A stretch of DNA of 64,000 nucleotides, from the NCBI RefSeq assembly GCF_003614185.1, contig NZ_KZ987724.1, positions 1,668,633 to 1,732,632 on the forward strand, read 5' to 3'. Positions 52,371-61,081 of the stretch are shown here, in pieces. Both the position numbers and the translations under genes were made by a program. The notes beneath the pieces are model-generated. The model worked only from the letters and a program-made list of their open reading frames with translations, was not told the DNA's origin and ran no database searches. Each line of letters begins with the position of its first letter. Within the stretch, counting starts at the first letter, position 1. Source of the stretch: Paenibacillus aceti (GTDB taxonomy: Bacteria > Bacillota > Bacilli > Paenibacillales > Paenibacillaceae).

Positions 52371-53861
52371 TCAAGGAAGCAGCGAGCTTCCCGTCAACAA
52401 ATACTTATCGACTTCTCTGGCGGCATCGCGGCCCTCCTGAATCGCCCAGACGACCAGGCTCTGACCCCGGCGCATGTCACCGGCGGTGAATACTTTGTCA
52501 ACACTAGTGCTATATTGGCCGTAGCGCGCTTTGACATTGCTGCGTCGGTCCGTCTCTAGCCCCAACTCATCGATTAGCGTCGCCTCCGGGCCATCAAACC
52601 CGATGGCGATCAGCGCCAGCTGAGCCGGGAATACCCGCTCCGTTCCGGGAACAGGCTCATAGCTTTTGCGGCCTGCTGCATCCACCGAACGCTGGATCTG
52701 GACCGTATGCAGCTCTTGCAGATTCCCCTGCTCATCACCGACGAACCTTGTCGTCATGATCGAGAACTCCCGTGGATCATGACCATACAGCGCTTTGGCT
52801 TCCTGCTGAGCATAATCAAGCGTGTAGACATTCGGGAATTGCGGCCACGGATTGACTAGCGAATCGCGCTCCAGCGGAGCCTTGGCATGGGTGCCAAATT
52901 GCGTAATGCTACGGCAGCCGTGACGCAGCGCAGTAGCGACACAGTCCGAGCCGGTATCACCGCCGCCGATCACGATCACATCCTTACCTGCCGCTGAAAT
53001 ATATTGCCCATCCCGCAGCCCCGAATCCAGATAGCTCTTGATCGTGCCGTTCAGATAAGGCATCGCATAATGCACTCCCTGCAAATGACTGCCTTCAATC
53101 TCGAACTGACGCGGCTTGGTCGCCCCGCCGCACAGAACGACGGCATCATATTGCTCGACCAGCTGCTGCGCCATGATATCCTTACCGATCTCCGTACTCG
53201 TTACGAACTTCACGCCTTCTGCCGCGAGCAAATCAACACGGCGCTGCACGACCGCTTTATCCAGCTTCATCGTCGGAATCCCGTACATCAGCAGACCGCC
53301 GATCCGATCCGAGCGCTCATACACGGTAACTTCATGTCCCGCCTTATTCAATTGCGCTGCACAGGCGAGCCCGGCCGGGCCAGAGCCGACAACAGCAACT
53401 CTACGGCCTGTGCGCCGCGCAGGCGGCTCCGGGACGATCCAGCCCTCGTCGAAGCCCCTGTCAACGATCGCTTGCTCGATCGTCTTGATCGTCACCGGCT
53501 GGCCGATGAGGCCCACCGTACAAGAGCCCTCGCAAGGAGCCGGACAGACTCGTCCGGTGAACTCCGGGAAATTATTCGTTCTGTGCAAGCGGTCCAGCGC
53601 TTCTCTCCATAAGCCGCGGTAGACGAGATGATTCCATTCGGGGATCAAGTTATGAAGCGGACAGCCCGACGTGCCCCCACTCATCTCCATCCCTGTATGA
53701 CAATAAGGAGTTCCGCAATCCATACAACGGGCTCCCTGCCTCTGCAATTCCTGATCCGTCAAGTGCTTGTGGAACTCCTGCCAGTCCTGCACCCGCTCCA
53801 GCGGACTGCGATCTCCTGGTAGCTGACGGGTAAACTCCATAAATCCAGTTGGTGTAGACAT
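52371..53861 (-). CDS. gltD: Glutamate synthase small (beta) subunit
   Basis: NADPH-oxidising flavoprotein subunit of glutamate synthase, feeding electrons to the large subunit. About 496 residues. N-terminal cysteines for [4Fe-4S] clusters (QGARCMDCGTPYCHTG, GCPLHNLIPEWN, CPAPCEGSC), FAD site VVGSGPAGLACAAQL and NADPH site VIGGGDTGSDCVATALRHG. Start ATG at 53861 (GGGGGAAATAAA upstream) gives the standard MSTPTGFMEF opening; an upstream in-frame start at 53894 is unlikely. The large-subunit gene is not adjacent. Confidence 0.93.
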   Translation of the reverse strand: MSTPTGFMEFTRQLPGDRSPLERVQDWQEFHKHLTDQELQRQGARCMDCGTPYCHTGMEMSGGTSGCPLHNLIPEWNHLVYRGLWREALDRLHRTNNFPEFTGRVCPAPCEGSCTVGLIGQPVTIKTIEQAIVDRGFDEGWIVPEPPARRTGRRVAVVGSGPAGLACAAQLNKAGHEVTVYERSDRIGGLLMYGIPTMKLDKAVVQRRVDLLAAEGVKFVTSTEIGKDIMAQQLVEQYDAVVLCGGATKPRQFEIEGSHLQGVHYAMPYLNGTIKSYLDSGLRDGQYISAAGKDVIVIGGGDTGSDCVATALRHGCRSITQFGTHAKAPLERDSLVNPWPQFPNVYTLDYAQQEAKALYGHDPREFSIMTTRFVGDEQGNLQELHTVQIQRSVDAAGRKSYEPVPGTERVFPAQLALIAIGFDGPEATLIDELGLETDRRSNVKARYGQYSTSVDKVFTAGDMRRGQSLVVWAIQEGRDAAREVDKYLLTGSSLLP

Positions 53862-54037
53862 TTTATTTCCCCCATCCGTTGCCAACAAGAGCATTCAAGC
53901 CGGATCGGCTGATCCGGCTTGTCTATGCGGTGCATATCCACAATGCGACCGCTTAGCGAACCCTCCCGTTTTTGTGTAACTTGATGTTAGCACTCCGGGG
54001 GAACGTTATTAATGGATTTATAAATTGATATTTTGTA

Positions 54038-54538
54038 CTATTCTGCACTCGGATGTTGTCTTACATAGGTCATAAACCGATAGTGATAAGGGTTCTTCTC
54101 ATCACGAATCCCTTCCGTCTCCTGCTCCAGCCGGAACTGGCTCCAGTCGATCTCCGGGAAGTACGTATCCCCTTCGATCTCCTCATCGATCTTCGTGACA
54201 TGCAGGCGGTCCGCATAAGGAATCAGCAGCTTATAGATCCCGGCTCCGCCGATTACCATCAATTCCTCGCCAGCCGCAAGAGCTAATACTTGCTCCTCCG
54301 AGTGCACCACTTCCGCGCCCTCAGCATGATACCCGCGATCATTCGTCATGACGATATTGCGGCGATTAGGCAGCGGACGACTGCGCATGGACTCCCAGGT
54401 TTTACGGCCCATTAGCACGGTCTTTCCGGTCGTCTGCGCTTTGAAGAAGGCCATATCCGCCGGCAGGCGCCAAGGCAGATCATTGTTGCGGCCGATCACT
54501 CCGTTCCTGGCCATGGCCCAAATGAATGTCATTCCCAT
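54038..54538 (-). CDS. folA: Dihydrofolate reductase
   Basis: Reduces dihydrofolate to tetrahydrofolate with NADPH. 166 residues. Opening FIWAMARNGVIGRNNDLPWRLPADMAFFK with the catalytic acidic residue (in LPADM), then GKTVLMGRKTWESM and VIGGAGIYKLLIPYADRLHVTKI. Ribosome site GGAG with 7-base spacing. Follows thyA by 74 bases on the same strand, the usual thyA-folA arrangement that couples dTMP synthesis to folate recycling. Confidence 0.94.
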   Translation of the reverse strand: MGMTFIWAMARNGVIGRNNDLPWRLPADMAFFKAQTTGKTVLMGRKTWESMRSRPLPNRRNIVMTNDRGYHAEGAEVVHSEEQVLALAAGEELMVIGGAGIYKLLIPYADRLHVTKIDEEIEGDTYFPEIDWSQFRLEQETEGIRDEKNPYHYRFMTYVRQHPSAE

Positions 54539-54612
54539 AGAGCTTCTCCACCTTCCTGGAATTCGTTAGTTATCTTTTCGCTCCTAAGACTAGTCTGTTA
54601 TTCTGCCCAATT

Positions 54613-55407
54613 TCATATCGCTACAGGGGCTTTAATTCCAGGGTGATGCTGGTATCCGACGAACTCGAAATCGTCATAGACATAATCGAAGATCGAATCC
54701 GGCTTGCGCTTGATCACAAGCTGCGGCAAAGGATATGGCTCCCGCTGCAATTGCGTATTCACTTGCTCCAGATGATTCTTGTATATATGCACATCCCCAC
54801 CGGACCAGATGAACTCACCAACCTCAAGACCGCATTGCTGGGCTACCATATGAGTCAACAGAGCGTAGCTGGCGATATTGAACGGCAGACCAAGGAAGGT
54901 ATCGACCGATCGCATCGTCAGCATGCAGGACAGCTTCCCGTCAGCCACATAGAACTGGAATACGAAATGGCAAGGCGGCAGCTTCATCTCATCAATCTCC
55001 GCTACATTCCACGCGCTGACCAGATGCCGACGTGAATCCGGATTATTCTTGATCGAGTCAATCACTCTCGAAATCTGATCGATCCTTCTCCCATCCGGCG
55101 TTGGCCAGGAACGCCATTGCGAGCCGTATACAGGACCTAAATCCCCGTTCTCATCCGCCCATTCATCCCAAATCGTAACTCCATTTTCCTTCAAGTATTT
55201 TATATTAGTGTCCCCTCTCAGGAACCAGAGCAGCTCGTGAATCACCGACTTCAGGTGAATACGCTTAGTCGTCATCAGCGGGAAGCCTTCACTCAGATCA
55301 AAACGCAATTGTCTGCCGAATACCGAATAGGTGCCTGTGCCTGTCCGGTCTTCTTTCTCTGTTCCATGGTCCAATACATCCTGCAATAAGTTCAAATAGT
55401 TCTTCAT
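54613..55407 (-). CDS. thyA: Thymidylate synthase
   Basis: Makes dTMP from dUMP and methylene-tetrahydrofolate. 264 residues, the short ThyA form. Conserved segments: [42 protein letters not shown], the catalytic Cys in [17 protein letters not shown]-type [21 protein letters not shown] and [13 protein letters not shown]. Upstream of folA, probably co-transcribed. Confidence 0.95.
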   Translation of the reverse strand: MKNYLNLLQDVLDHGTEKEDRTGTGTYSVFGRQLRFDLSEGFPLMTTKRIHLKSVIHELLWFLRGDTNIKYLKENGVTIWDEWADENGDLGPVYGSQWRSWPTPDGRRIDQISRVIDSIKNNPDSRRHLVSAWNVAEIDEMKLPPCHFVFQFYVADGKLSCMLTMRSVDTFLGLPFNIASYALLTHMVAQQCGLEVGEFIWSGGDVHIYKNHLEQVNTQLQREPYPLPQLVIKRKPDSIFDYVYDDFEFVGYQHHPGIKAPVAI

Positions 55408-55514
55408 CTATCAAACACCTCAATCACTTGTTTAAAATGGCATGTCCTAACCATTATAGCAGACTGTTTTGTACAATGGAGCAGAATATAAATCCGACTT
55501 AGCAGCGAGCGGCA

Positions 55515-56105
55515 TCACAGGCGAATATGCTTAATCGTAATCAGCTTACGGTCGAGCGACCTCCTGAAGCGACTTCTCGTATCAGGCGGCAGCGTAATCC
55601 CACAGATAGAAGCGATGCGCTCCACGACCTCATCCACATGCATATTATCAGTCTGTATCTGCTCTGCAAAGGTCGGCTCAGACAGGCTGGCAAGGCAACG
55701 GTCTATCTGCTGAATCGGCCAGGAATCCGCCCTTTCCCCTCGACTTCTAAGGCGCTTGAACAGAGTTTCCCTGGAGGCAAGTAAGGTCACATGCTTCACT
55801 TCAATCCCTTCCCCCCTGAGCCTGCCAACTATTTCTGCAAAATATGAAAAATCAGTTATCGTCATCGGCACAATCACTGTCCCGTCATATTCCTCGCTTA
55901 AATGCTTCAGCATCATATAATTGATCTGCCTCCACATCGGGTAATCCTGAAAATCTGCTAGATGTATAGATTTAGGCAGCTGTTTTCTAATGAAGAAGCC
56001 AGTATTCTCGGGATCATACACGATGGAATTCAAGATTCTTCCCTGTAATTCATATGCGGTTGTCGTCTTTCCTGAACCGAAGGCTCCATTAATCCACAGA
56101 ATCAT
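55515..56105 (-). CDS. tmrB: TmrB-like ATP-binding protein (tunicamycin resistance homologue)
   Basis: P-loop protein of about 196 residues. The start at 56105 gives MILWINGAFGSGKTTTAYEL, matching the Bacillus subtilis TmrB opening; the 21 codons upstream of this ATG are probably untranslated. Walker A GAFGSGKT; YDPENTGFFIR, YPMWRQINYMML, VPMTITDFSYFAEIVGRLR, HVTLLASRETLFKRLRSRGE, QIDRCLASL and QTDNM all follow the TmrB pattern. TmrB is thought to bind tunicamycin at the membrane; no C-terminal helix is obvious here, so the function may differ. Located between uppP and thyA. Confidence 0.82.
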   Translation of the reverse strand: MILWINGAFGSGKTTTAYELQGRILNSIVYDPENTGFFIRKQLPKSIHLADFQDYPMWRQINYMMLKHLSEEYDGTVIVPMTITDFSYFAEIVGRLRGEGIEVKHVTLLASRETLFKRLRSRGERADSWPIQQIDRCLASLSEPTFAEQIQTDNMHVDEVVERIASICGITLPPDTRSRFRRSLDRKLITIKHIRL

Positions 56106-56169
56106 GTTCCACCATCCTGACCTTATTTTGTTAATTATGAGGAATCGCCCGTCGTCTAGGCCATCCACA

Positions 56170-56217
56170 TAAAAAACGAAACCCGAGCCGAAAAAGTTTC
56201 TCTTTCGACCCGGGTTC
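56170..56217 (-). terminator. Terminator of uppP
   Basis: AACCCGGGTCGAAA pairs with TTTTCGGCTCGGGTT, followed on the minus strand by CGTTTTTT. Between uppP and tmrB. Confidence 0.82.
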
Positions 56218-56236
56218 TATGCTTCAAGCTCAAGAT

Positions 56237-57100
56237 TCAGTTCGTGGAAAAGATTCCCGCGATCCCTGCTACAAGCACGAAAATAGCGAAAATCATACGG
56301 TAGATCGCAAACACCTTCATCGGCTTCTTCTGTAAATAAGAGATAAATTTCTTAATTACGGCCAGCGCCACAACGAAGGAAACGACAAAGCCGATAATGA
56401 GCGAAATGATCTCAGTGCTCGTCAGGCTCGTCAACCCGCCAATCTTCAAAATCTTCAGTAGACTCATACCGACCATCACCGGAATGGCCAGGAAGAAGGA
56501 AAATTCCGCAGCCGCGACCGTAGACAACCCTGCGACCCAGCCGCCGATGATCGTCGATGCAGAACGGGACATGCCCGGAATGATCGCCAGACACTGGAAA
56601 GCACCGATAATGATCGCTTGCTTCACCGTCACATTAAGCTCATCACCGCCCACTCCCGGCGTGCCATTGTTACGGAATCTCGATTCGGCATACATCATCC
56701 AAATCCCGCCAAAGAACAGAGTAATGGCAACTACCACCGGCGTGAATAAGTATTTATCCGACAAGTCATTTAACAGGATACCGAATACCCCGCCTGGAAT
56801 GCAGGCGATAGCCAGCATCAGCCAGAACCTGAACCCGGACCGTTCAAACCCGACCTTCCGCGGGAAGAAGTTCACCAGGGTGTCCTTGATTTTGGCCCAA
56901 TAGAGGAAAATAACCGCCAGAATTGCGCCGAGCTGAATGACGTAAGTATACATTTCTACAAAGGAGGGAGTCGTACCCTCAAAGCCCATCAGGTTCTCGA
57001 AGATAACAAGGTGACCTGTGGAGGATACCGGCAAGAACTCGGTAATCCCTTCTACAATGCCTAGAATAATCGATTTCAAAAAGTCCAAAATATTGTCCAT
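56237..57100 (-). CDS. uppP: Undecaprenyl-diphosphate phosphatase (UppP/BacA)
   Basis: Membrane enzyme recycling the lipid carrier for wall synthesis; confers bacitracin tolerance. 287 residues with about eight helices. Signature segments GIVEGITEFLPVSSTGHLVI (Glu and Ser of the active site), and PGMSRSASTIIGGWVAGL with the conserved Arg. Start ATG with GGCAGGAAATGG upstream. Monocistronic with its own terminator. Confidence 0.94.
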   Translation of the reverse strand: MDNILDFLKSIILGIVEGITEFLPVSSTGHLVIFENLMGFEGTTPSFVEMYTYVIQLGAILAVIFLYWAKIKDTLVNFFPRKVGFERSGFRFWLMLAIACIPGGVFGILLNDLSDKYLFTPVVVAITLFFGGIWMMYAESRFRNNGTPGVGGDELNVTVKQAIIIGAFQCLAIIPGMSRSASTIIGGWVAGLSTVAAAEFSFFLAIPVMVGMSLLKILKIGGLTSLTSTEIISLIIGFVVSFVVALAVIKKFISYLQKKPMKVFAIYRMIFAIFVLVAGIAGIFSTN

Positions 57101-57286
57101 TTCCTGCCTATTCTCCTTTTCAACACGTTCGTTCTCATCCTATTAACAAATTTGGCACGTTTCAACTTTACCAGTTCACTGTATAAGAAATCAAGCATTG
57201 TCTATGATCTGCTATTCTGGCGTGTCGATCGCTTCTATATATACCTCCACCAAATCTATATGCGGGCTTGGCTAGGAAATATGAAA

Positions 57287-57315
57287 TTGACTTATATATC
57301 TATATATCGTAATAT
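57287..57315 (+). promoter_or_regulatory. Promoter of the ArsR/persulfide enzyme operon
   Basis: TTGACT (57287-57292) and TAATAT (57310-57315), 17 bases apart, about 45 bases before the proposed start codon. The -10 box lies inside the palindromic operator. Confidence 0.7.
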
Positions 57316-57323
57316 TACGATAT
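57304..57323. promoter_or_regulatory. Perfect 20-bp palindrome, probable ArsR operator
   Basis: ATATCGTAAT followed by its exact reverse complement ATTACGATAT. It overlaps the -10 box and probable start point, where an ArsR dimer would block transcription of its own operon. Confidence 0.75.
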
Positions 57324-57358
57324 AACGAAATAGATTGAGGATCGAGGTGTTATTCCCT

Positions 57359-57649
57359 GTGGACAACAATTTCAAAGCCTATCATCAGGCAGCGGAAATA
57401 TTGAAGGCCCTGGCGCATCCTGTAAGGCTCTGTATCATCCGGGGACTGATGGAGAAGAAGCAGTGCAATGTTTCTTATATGCAGGAATGCCTGGATCTGC
57501 CGCAATCGACGGTATCCCAGCATTTGCAGAAGCTGCGCAGCGCCGGGATCGTTGAAGCGGAGCGCAACGGACTGGAGATTCACTACCGAATCGTTGATGA
57601 GAAAATTCAACAGCTGATCACTGTATTATTCAAGGAGGAACAAGTATGA
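57359..57649 (+). CDS. ArsR family transcriptional regulator
   Basis: About 96 residues, classical ArsR size. wHTH with AHPVRLCIIRGLMEKKQ, the recognition helix around LPQSTVSQHLQKLRSAGIV and the wing EIHYRIVDEKI. Start is best placed at the GTG 57359 (GAGGTG 9 bases upstream); a TTG at 57335 is possible. Three cysteines (about residues 25, 36, 44) are all in the N-terminal half. Given its ATGA overlap with a persulfide-processing enzyme and the palindrome at 57304-57323, it is probably an autoregulatory sensor of reactive sulfur species, in the manner of SqrR/BigR, but the Cys positions differ from those I know. Confidence 0.85.
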   Translation: MDNNFKAYHQAAEILKALAHPVRLCIIRGLMEKKQCNVSYMQECLDLPQSTVSQHLQKLRSAGIVEAERNGLEIHYRIVDEKIQQLITVLFKEEQV

Positions 57650-60165
57650 GTAGAAAAGTATTAATCGTCGGCGGTGTCGCCGGAGGAGCAACAACTGCAG
57701 CCCGCCTGCGGAGACTCGATGAGGATGCGCATATCGTCATGTTCGAACGGGATGCCTATATCTCCTTCGCCAATTGCGGACTGCCTTATTATATCGGGGA
57801 CTCCATCAAGGAGCGCTCCAAGCTGCTGGTGCAGACACCGGAGGCCATGTACCAACGCTTTAATATCGATATCCGTACGGAGAGTGAAGTGGTAGAGCTG
57901 CGCCCGGACACCCAAACAGTGCTCGTCCGCAGCAAGGAACGCGGCGAATACGAGGAGAGCTATGATGCGTTAATCCTCTCCCCGGGTGCCAGACCGATCC
58001 GCCCGAATCTGCCGGGGATTGACAGCCCGCGTGTCCATACTCTGCGCAATATCCCCGATACAGACCGCATCAAGGCGCGCGTCGTCCAAGAGAAGGTTCA
58101 ATCGGCGATCGTCATCGGCGGTGGCTTCATCGGCATAGAGATGGCTGAGAACCTACGTGATATCGGACTGGATGTGACCCTGATTGAAGGCGGGCCGCAA
58201 ATTCTTGCTCCATTCGATCCGGAGATGTCAGCCGAGCTAGCTAAAGAACTGGAGGAGCAAGGCGTGAAGCTGCTCATGTCCCAGACGGTGACCTCCTTCC
58301 AGGACGTAGACAACCGTATCATGGTACAGACCGCAAGCGGCGATGCATTAACCAGCGATATCGTCATTCTCGCCATCGGCGTTGCACCGGACACTGCCTT
58401 CCTGAAGGACAGCGGACTGGAGCTTGGGCCGCGCGGCCATATCATTGTCGACGATCATCTGAAGACCAATCTGGATCAAGTGTATGCTGTCGGAGACGCG
58501 GTTGAAGTCGTGGATTTCGTGAATGGGAGCAAAACGGCGATTCCACTGGCTGGACCGGCGAATAAGCAAGGGCGTATTGCTGCGGACAATGTCTGCGGTC
58601 TTAGCACGAGTTATAAGGGTTCACAGGGCACTTCCATCATCAAAGTATTCGGCCTGACGGGTGCGGCAACGGGCAATAACGAGAAAATTTTGCAGCGACT
58701 GGGATTACCCTACCACGTATCCTATATTCATCCGAATTCCCACGCCGCATATTATCCGGGCGCTACCCCGCTATCATTGAAGCTGTTATTCGATGATCAA
58801 GGAAAAGTGCTCGGCGCCCAAGCTGTCGGCTATGACGGTGTCGACAAGCGTATTGACGACATCGCAACCGTCATCCGCTTCCGCGGTAATGTCACGGATC
58901 TGACAGAGCTGGAGCTGGCCTACGCCCCTCCCTACTCCTCAGCGAAGGACCCGGTTAATATGGCCGGCTATACCGCCGAGAATATTCTCAGCGGCCGAAC
59001 CCATGTGTTCACCGCACATCAATTAGAGATGCGGGATCAGGCGAGTACGATCCTCGTTGATGTCCGCTCTGAAATCGAGCATGCTAATGGCCATATTCCT
59101 GATTCTCTGAACATTCCTGTCGATGAATTACGCAGCCGACTTGGTGAATTGGATTCCTCGAAGGAGATCTGGGTATACTGCCAGGTCGGGTTAAGAGGGT
59201 ACACCGCTAGCCGTATTTTGCAGCAGAAGGGCTATAAGGTTCGCAATCTGAGCGGCGGCTACAAGACATATCAAATGGCAAATTATAAGCCTGGTAAAAT
59301 AATCGACACCCCCAAGCAGCCACCAGTCAAGACGGAAGAAGCCAAGCGGGAGGGAACTGAAGCTAAAGCGCAGATCGCTTCTGCTGCTGAACCTGTGATT
59401 CAAGCGACAGCCGAGCTGGACGCCTGCGGACTATGCTGCCCGGGACCGTTAATTCAGTTGAAGCGCAAGATGGATGAGCTGAATGATGGCGAGATCCTGC
59501 ATGTGAAGGCGACGGATGCCGGCTTCTATGAAGACGTTCAAGCCTGGGTCAAAATGTCCGGGAACCAAATCAGACAGGTTAGCAAAAATCCGAATGGTAC
59601 AGTGGAAGCCTATGTGGAGAAGGGGGCTCCTGCTATTGGCGAGGCTGCTGTCTCCGTCCCGGCGCAAGCCTCCACTTCCCCCACATCTGCATCTGCTGAG
59701 GGAAGCTCGATGATCGTCTTCAGCGGCGATCTGGATAAGGCGATCGCTTCGTTCATTATCGCTAACGGAGCCGCTGCGAGCGGGAAGAAAGTGACGATGT
59801 TCTTCACCTTTTGGGGATTGAACGTCATCCGCAAGCCAGAGAAGGTCGCGGTCTCCAAGAATATGATCGGTCGCATGTTCGGCGCGATGATGCCGCGCGG
59901 CAGTAAGAAGCTGTCCCTATCCAGAATGAACATGATGGGGATGGGCGCGAAGATGATCCGCTCCGTGATGAACAATAACAATGTCTCCTCCCTGGAAGAA
60001 TTGATTCAATCGGCGATTCAGCAAGGCGTTGAGATCGTAGCCTGTCAAATGTCGATGGACGTGATGGGCATCAAGCAGGAGGAGCTGATCGACGGCGTTA
60101 AAGTCGCTGGCGTTGGCTACTATCTCGGCAAAGCCGATCAATCGGGCATCAATTTATTTATATAA
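57646..60165 (+). CDS. CoA-disulfide reductase-rhodanese-TusA-DsrE fusion protein
   Basis: Four-domain flavoprotein of 839 residues for persulfide and low-molecular-weight disulfide metabolism. Residues 1-450: pyridine nucleotide-disulfide reductase of the CoADR type, FAD motif VGGVAGGATTAARLRRL, single active Cys44 in FANCGLPYYIGD, second nucleotide site VIGGGFIGIEMAE. About 465-550: rhodanese with Cys512 in VYCQVGLRGYTA. About 590-660: TusA-like with DACGLCCPGP (Cys594, 597, 598). About 688-839: DsrE/DsrF-like (FSGDLDKAIASFIIANGAAASG). Short Lys/Glu/Ala linkers join the last domains. It could take sulfur from glutathione- or CoA-persulfides and relay it. Overlaps the ArsR gene by 4 bases. 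Confidence 0.92.
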   Translation: MSRKVLIVGGVAGGATTAARLRRLDEDAHIVMFERDAYISFANCGLPYYIGDSIKERSKLLVQTPEAMYQRFNIDIRTESEVVELRPDTQTVLVRSKERGEYEESYDALILSPGARPIRPNLPGIDSPRVHTLRNIPDTDRIKARVVQEKVQSAIVIGGGFIGIEMAENLRDIGLDVTLIEGGPQILAPFDPEMSAELAKELEEQGVKLLMSQTVTSFQDVDNRIMVQTASGDALTSDIVILAIGVAPDTAFLKDSGLELGPRGHIIVDDHLKTNLDQVYAVGDAVEVVDFVNGSKTAIPLAGPANKQGRIAADNVCGLSTSYKGSQGTSIIKVFGLTGAATGNNEKILQRLGLPYHVSYIHPNSHAAYYPGATPLSLKLLFDDQGKVLGAQAVGYDGVDKRIDDIATVIRFRGNVTDLTELELAYAPPYSSAKDPVNMAGYTAENILSGRTHVFTAHQLEMRDQASTILVDVRSEIEHANGHIPDSLNIPVDELRSRLGELDSSKEIWVYCQVGLRGYTASRILQQKGYKVRNLSGGYKTYQMANYKPGKIIDTPKQPPVKTEEAKREGTEAKAQIASAAEPVIQATAELDACGLCCPGPLIQLKRKMDELNDGEILHVKATDAGFYEDVQAWVKMSGNQIRQVSKNPNGTVEAYVEKGAPAIGEAAVSVPAQASTSPTSASAEGSSMIVFSGDLDKAIASFIIANGAAASGKKVTMFFTFWGLNVIRKPEKVAVSKNMIGRMFGAMMPRGSKKLSLSRMNMMGMGAKMIRSVMNNNNVSSLEELIQSAIQQGVEIVACQMSMDVMGIKQEELIDGVKVAGVGYYLGKADQSGINLFI

Positions 60166-60173
60166 AATCAAGC

Positions 60174-60220
60174 AAAAGGCTATCCCGGTCTTTCCTAGTG
60201 AAAGTGGGATAGCCTCTTTG
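60174..60220 (+). terminator. Terminator of the persulfide enzyme operon
   Basis: AAAGGCTATCCC pairs with GGGATAGCCTCTTT around a 21-base loop with T-rich tail, 8 bases after the stop. Confidence 0.82.
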
Positions 60221-60356
60221 CTATAATCCAACTTATGTAAATCTTGCTCGACTCACAGCATAGTTATTTATCTTCAAGATAGGCAAATGTCGTGAGCACT
60301 CTGGGTCAACATCCATAGACTATAGTTGAGACCATCCCTGAGTAAGGAGGATAGCT

Positions 60357-60626
60357 ATGGATTATCAACAAATTTGCTGGAACTGTATGAATAAATATGT
60401 TGGCATTACGACGAATGACGGGCAGAATTATGACGGCTTCATCGCCCATGTCGATAATGACTTCGTCACTCTGGCCATACCAACCGATGAGATGATGGCG
60501 GGGATGCCCGCGAATAAACGACAGTTCGGATTCCATCCCGGCTTCTTCCCGCGGCGTCGCTTCTTCCGCAGACGGATACCGTTTTACGCTATTAACAGTA
60601 TATTTCTGCTCCCCTTCTTCTTATAG
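60357..60626 (+). CDS. Small protein with Sm-like N-terminal segment, function unknown
   Basis: 89 residues, ribosome site AAGGAGG 6 bases before the ATG, so a real gene. Residues 1-45 (CWNCMNKYVGITTNDGQNYDGFIAHVDNDFVTLAI) have the strand pattern of Sm/LSm or coat-protein-type folds, preceded by CxxC. Residues 60-80 are strongly basic (FFPRRRFFRRRIPF) and the C-terminus is hydrophobic (INSIFLLPFFL). I do not recognise a family. A spore-coat or nucleic-acid-binding role is possible but unsupported. Confidence 0.75.
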   Translation: MDYQQICWNCMNKYVGITTNDGQNYDGFIAHVDNDFVTLAIPTDEMMAGMPANKRQFGFHPGFFPRRRFFRRRIPFYAINSIFLLPFFL

Positions 60627-60721
60627 AGAAAGTTGTAAGGATAAGACTGTATGTGTGGCCCTGATTAAGGGATGTGGAATTTCCATATCCCTTTCTTGTA
60701 AGTCTAGCGGCCAGCCAACGA

Positions 60722-60967
60722 TTAACGCAGTGGCTTCTTTAAGGAATACAGTTCCTCCTCGATCGATGCCCATTTTTGCTCCACAGCTTGCCGTGCATCC
60801 TCTACCGCCTTGTTATAGACATAGGGCGCCAGTTCTTTGAGCATGAAATCGAGCAACTGCTCCGCCGCGATATCCCCGATGCTCTCCGAACGCTCTAGCT
60901 CAAAATACTCCTTCACCCGCTCCACAATCTCCTGCTTCTGCTCTCTTGGCAGCTTAATCGGTATCAT
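60722..60967 (-). CDS. DUF2164 family protein
   Basis: 81 residues. LPREQKQEIVERVKEYFELERSESIGDIAAEQLLDFMLKELAPYVYNKAVEDA fits the DUF2164 pattern (helix-rich, with IGxxxAExLLDF and YNxAVxDA). Ribosome site GAGGAG. No membrane segment. Function unknown; members are common in Bacillales and in enterobacteria. Lies alone on the minus strand. Confidence 0.85.
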   Translation of the reverse strand: MIPIKLPREQKQEIVERVKEYFELERSESIGDIAAEQLLDFMLKELAPYVYNKAVEDARQAVEQKWASIEEELYSLKKPLR

Positions 60968-61081
60968 AATGCTACTTCTCCTCTCCCATGTTTAATGCTT
61001 CAATAACTGACTGATTCATTTCTCCGCCTCTGAGCTATCTGTCTGCAGGCCCGCCTCCGAGAATAATCCACTTCCATATCT

